NCBI GenBank assembly: GCA_025345505.1
Contig: JANVCC010000125.1
Coordinates: forward strand, 5,427,388-5,491,387
Direction of reading: 5' to 3'
DNA from: Todiramphus chloris collaris
Taxonomy: Eukaryota; Chordata; Aves; Coraciiformes; Alcedinidae
Length of the DNA: 64,000 nucleotides
The notes under the pieces are model-generated. The model ran no database searches. It worked only from the letters and a program-made list of their open reading frames with translations, and was not told where the DNA came from. Below, in pieces: positions 52,201-55,200 of this stretch (position 1 is its first letter; each line of letters starts with the position of its first letter). A program made the translations under genes and the position numbers.

Positions 52201-55200
52201 GTGATTTTATTTTTCATCTCAGTCTCTTCTGAGTAACTGAACCTTCTGAAGGTAGATTTTCACCGACAGTCTCTGCTTCCAGCAGTGATCACAGTCCATG
52301 TTTAGAGTTACTGCCAAGGGTTGGGGTGTGCAGAAAGGCTCTTGCTGATACTTGCTGCTGTGGACACCAAGGTCACTGCTAAATCTCATGCACCACGTTG
52401 GGGGTGAAGAAAGTAAAAGGCTGCACCTGAGGGGAGGAGAAGCCAGGAGAGGTGACCCCAAACCGACCAATGAGGGATTCCAGCCCATGTCCAGCATACT
52501 CAGTATAAAGCTGAGGGATCACGAGGGTCAAGCCTCTTCTTCAGTGGCCTGTGTCCAAGGAGGACTCTGTCCATTCTACCTTCAATGCCAATCTGTGTGT
52601 TCCTGGATCCAGTTCCTGAATCAGTCTGAGTGCAAACTGAGTCTTCCCCAGCGCCTGTTCCATAGCAGCAGTGGTGACAATGATATGATTGCCATCAGGG
52701 AGGTTGGTTTTGATACTGGTTTTGTATATATTTTTATATATGACATATTAGTATTACTTTCTTTAAAGCTGTTCTATCTTTCTTTTGTAATATATAAGTC
52801 TCTCTCCCACATTCCTTTTCTCTTCCCCTTTGGGGAGGGAGTTCATAGAGAGTATCTGTCATTCATCTAGTACCCAGACCAGCCCTAACCCTTGACATCT
52901 AAACACCTTCAGAAACTTCTCCTTGGTTTGCAACGATGTCTTCCCCATCCCCAGGCCAGGTGTCCCCAGTGCCACACCACTGATAAGGAAACAGGTTGTG
53001 GATGAACTGTGGCAAACCCCCTGCTTTTCAACTTCAGTAGACAAATAATTTGATTTATCGCTCCAGGTAGTGCCAAGATTGACCCCAACAGAGCAGGAGG
53101 TGCATCCCCAGGACTAAATTCTAACATACCTCCAGCATGGATACGATTGTCCACCCTGCTCACCTAGCAGGGACAATCTGACAGCGCCGATTGATCGGTC
53201 GCAGCAAGCGGCGTCGCATTTCTTATTGTAGTGGGGCCACGAAGAGACAAACCACCAACCCGATAAATTCAGGCAAACAGCAGAATTATAACCCAGCGTA
53301 AGTAAACTCCAAGCTATTAAACTGTCAGGAGCATTTCCCATCTCTCTGTGCCCCAAACACACAACGTCTGGCACTGGAAGGGAAAGGAAAAGCTGTGGTT
53401 GGTTTTTTTTTTCCGTCTTTTAAATAAACTTTGTCAAGTGTTGAAAACACAGAGCACTCAGTAAACGTGTGAAGGCTCGTACTCGATGAGAGAGCACAAA
53501 CCTTCCGTGCTGCCAGCCCTGGTTATAGTAAAGCAAGAGATGCTGGCATCTGTTGAATCCATCCTTGTGGAAGAGGATGAATTCCGGTGAGAGGTGAAAG
53601 ATGACGTGAAAACAGTGACGTGCACCGGTTACCAGGGTTGTGGGGTTCCAAACCCACTGTGCTGCGGGGCAGAGAGACTGCAGCAAGAAAGATCTTAAGA
53701 AGAATGTCTTAATAATATATCTTGATAATCTTAATAAGATAGTTTCTTAAGAAATAACAAATAACTTAAAAAAAAAATTAAAGAGATCAGTCTGTATTTC
53801 ATAGAATCATTTAGACTGAAAAGACCTTTAAGATCACAGGTCCAACTAATCCCCCCAGAAGAACCCCAAGAGCGATGCCAATGCCTGAATGAGGCTCAGT
53901 CCCTCTTCCACAAATTGCACTCCGAGCTGGTGTTTCTCCGCTCAGTCCCAGCCCAGCAGTGGATATTCATGCACAGGCTGAACCCCTCAGCCTTTGCTGA
54001 GTTGCCTACCCGTGACTTTGCTGTTTCCTGGTGGCTAAACAACTTTAGAGTCTTTCTCACACTTAGAATGATAGAATCATAGGATGGCTGGGGCTGGAAG
54101 GGACCTCTGAAGGTCATCTAGTCCAGCCTCCCTGCAGTGAGCAGGGATACCCTCAACTAGACCAGGCTGCTAGAGCCTTGTCCAACGTCAATGTAAAGAA
54201 CTTCTTCCCAATATCCAATCTAAATCTACTCTTCTCTAATTTAAACCCATTACCCCTCATCCTTTCACTCCTGGCCCTCATAAACAGCCCCTCTCCAGCC
54301 TTCCGTAGGCCCCTTCAGGTACTAGAAGGTTGCTAGTAGGTCTCCCCAGAGCCTTCTCTTCTCCAGGCTGAACAACCCCAGCTCCCTCAGCCTGTCCTCG
54401 TAGCAGAGGTGTTCCAGCCCTCTGATAAATGAAAAACAATAGTCTGGAACTAGAATCTTCAATACAGCTTGGGAAAAGCCTCCTCAGAAATTCTGGTCCT
54501 CCAAACAGCAGCAGAAATCCTAATTTAAGCACAGCAGTGGGACAGTCAATTCCCCCTACCATCTCCCAGCACCTAAATGAAAGACACCAATGCATGCACT
54601 GGAAATTAGGCAGCAGCTTGAGTCAAGTTCACCTCCTTGCCACAAGGCAGGGACTACCCCACCTGTGTCCTCTACAAACAGAAATTCATGTAACTTGTTG
54701 TTTAAAAAAATCGCAATTATGGAGATTTCAGCCAACTTACTCCAGCACTTCATGATCTTCATCCTTCAAAACCTCTTCCTGAACCCTTCCTACTGCAGCT
54801 GAAGTCCCTTGGTTCTTGGTTGCTCTGCCTGCCCATGGAGAAGACATCCTTTCTTTGCCCAGTAACTCTTCATGATCTCGGAGACCCAAAGCCTTTCCAT
54901 CTCCTCTTCTTCAGATTGCACAGACCCAGGTCCTCCACTTTTCCAGCCCTTCCAGCCATCACTTCTCCCCTGGATCCTTCCCAGTGGTCCAACTCTGTCC
55001 TGAAACCTAGCCCCAAAGCCAGACCTGCTCCAGATAACATCTTGCACACCCATGTCTTGGGGGTATCATCCCTTTTCTTGCACTCGAGCAAGATGATTGC
55101 TGCCTTCAGTGACAGCTTCAGTGCCAGGGATAGCGCTTATGACAGAACCACCTTCAAGTTCATAGAATCATAGAATAGTTTTGGTTGGAAGAGACCTCTA

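Noticed and set aside
53695..53760. AT-rich run with repeated TCTTAATA and CTTAAG motifs
   Set aside because: Low-complexity sequence without regular period or clear hairpin; no function can be argued.
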